From Fodinibacter sp038258215 (GTDB lineage: Bacteria > Actinomycetota > Actinomycetes > Actinomycetales > Dermatophilaceae), in NCBI GenBank assembly GCA_038258215.1, contig JBBSQC010000006.1, forward strand, positions 62,001 through 126,000: a stretch of 64,000 nucleotides of DNA, given 5' to 3'. Under the pieces are notes generated by a model that saw only the letters and a program-made list of their open reading frames with translations, searched no databases and was not told the origin of the DNA. Shown here piece after piece: positions 63,345 through 64,000 of the stretch. How positions within the stretch are numbered: position 1 is the first letter of the stretch; each line of letters begins with the position of its first letter. A program made the position numbers and the translations under genes.

Positions 63345-64000
63345 ATGAGCGCATCACAACTGAAGTCGGTGGCCATCGTTCCGGATGGCTCTCGCGTCCT
63401 CGTCTACTCCCACGCCCACCAACGCCTCGAACTGAGCGATCCCGACGGGGGTATCACCCAACTCCTCCGGCTACTGGCTGAGGAGGGCGGCACCGCCCGA
63501 CGTCTGGCGCGGAAGCTGCGGCGGCTCGGGCACCCCGTGTCGGAACGCGACGTCGAGGTCTGCCTTGCATCGCTGGACGGCCTCGGGCTGCTGCAGCCGC
63601 GAGAGACAGGACCGCACGCGCGCGGCCAACACAGCGACCGGCATGAGAGCAACCTGCGCTACTACGAGCTGTTCGCGTCCCGACAGCGGAGCGCACGGGA
63701 CATCCACTCGTCAGTGGCGAGGTCTCGCATCCTGCTTCTCGGCGCCGGAGGTGCCGGCAGCGGCATCCTGCAGGCCCTCGTGGGCGCCGGAGTCCCTTGG
63801 GTGCGGATCGTCGACTTCGACGTCGTCGAGTCCAAGAACCTGGCCCGACAGTTCTGTTACTCCGAGACAGACATCGGACGACTCAAGGTCGAGGCGGCCG
63901 CGGAGTGGGTCCGTGGCTACAGCGCCGGCACCGTGGTCGACCCGGTGGTGGCCAGGATCTCCACGGCACGAGAGGTCCAGGATCTCGCGGTAGGAGCAGA
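63345..64000 (+). CDS. ThiF/E1-like adenylyltransferase with RRE-like N-terminus, cut by window
   Basis: At least 218 residues, open to the window edge. Residues ~1-85 form a winged-helix of the RiPP recognition type (DPDGGITQLLRLLAEEGGTA, LRRLGHPVSERDVEVCLASL, DGLGLLQPRE). From ~125 a ThiF fold starts: RILLLGAGGAGSGILQALVG (nucleotide-binding GxGGxG), VRIVDFDVVESKNLARQFCY (DFDxVExxNLxRQ), ETDIGRLKVEAAAEWV. The zinc-binding C-terminal part lies outside. This domain order is that of MccB-like and Ocin-ThiF-like enzymes, which adenylate a peptide C-terminus or present the precursor to a YcaO enzyme. ATG 63345 follows GGAAAGGCAG. Confidence 0.82.
   Translation, partial: MSASQLKSVAIVPDGSRVLVYSHAHQRLELSDPDGGITQLLRLLAEEGGTARRLARKLRRLGHPVSERDVEVCLASLDGLGLLQPRETGPHARGQHSDRHESNLRYYELFASRQRSARDIHSSVARSRILLLGAGGAGSGILQALVGAGVPWVRIVDFDVVESKNLARQFCYSETDIGRLKVEAAAEWVRGYSAGTVVDPVVARISTAREVQDLAVGA

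Noticed and set aside
63450..63470. GGTATCACCCAACTCCTCC inside the ThiF gene resembling the shared element
   Set aside because: It lies within coding sequence and the spacing between halves is eight bases too short.

Overview
The window is chromosomal DNA of a high-GC Gram-positive actinobacterium. Support comes from a WhiB regulator, frequent GTG starts, genes whose -10 box lies exactly six bases before the start codon (leaderless type), a LytR_C protein, and a gene order matching the Mycobacterium tuberculosis Rv3677c-Rv3683 block as I remember it. Codon usage and the recurrent 'ggcatacc' coding pattern suggest Intrasporangiaceae, but I could not test this. I see no prophage, complete insertion sequence, CRISPR array or rRNA.

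Bases 1-11.2 kb hold the conserved block: an MBL hydrolase, an orphan AbiEi/DUF559 gene, NUDIX, RidA, DUF4177, an alpha/beta hydrolase, two ArsA/Get3-like ATPases, a WhiB4-like regulator, the bifunctional penicillin-binding protein PonA2, a GatB/YqeY protein, a metallophosphoesterase and tRNA-Pro. From 11.6 to 16.9 kb is a choline-to-glycine-betaine operon (betB-betA-betT, translationally overlapped). Then come a TetR/cupin pair, a subtilisin-like protease with a frameshift, a sugar-type ABC importer without its ATPase, and two uncharacterised small genes, the second frameshifted.

From 24.6 to 28.6 kb are an aspartate-racemase-like gene beside a D-aspartate-ligase-like ATP-grasp gene, DUF427, a small membrane protein and a PPi-type phosphofructokinase. 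A repeat cluster separates these from lysC and an asd homologue that lacks the catalytic cysteine. An FAD reductase, a molybdate operon (mop-like regulator, modA, modB, modC) and a DNA-maintenance and lipid block (DUF5063, recR, plsC-like, dnaX) follow, then a tripartite tricarboxylate transporter (tctCBA), a methyltransferase and an ABC exporter pair.

From 46.6 to 53.2 kb lie a DsbA-like protein with a Cys/Gly tail, the SRP RNA gene, a DUF3817 protein, tRNA-Ser, prpE, a cupin/MarR operon with a readable promoter and two operator-like palindromes, an AraC regulator, a glyoxalase-like protein and a small conserved gene. The last 11 kb is the accessory part: a tyrosinase fused to a von Willebrand A domain, a HerA-like ATPase, a VapB-like/LytR_C pair, a 700-residue Trp/Cys-rich protein with two small partners, a LysE exporter, a secreted protein, and at the right edge a 26-residue peptide gene before a ThiF/E1-like adenylyltransferase, which looks like the start of a RiPP-type cluster cut by the window.

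Two threads deserve most attention. One is that edge cluster. The other is a bipartite upstream element (GGTATCACCG, then CGACTCCT about 19 bases later) shared by four transcription units of odd or unknown genes (23.6, 53.2, 58.75 and 61.65 kb), which suggests one regulon.
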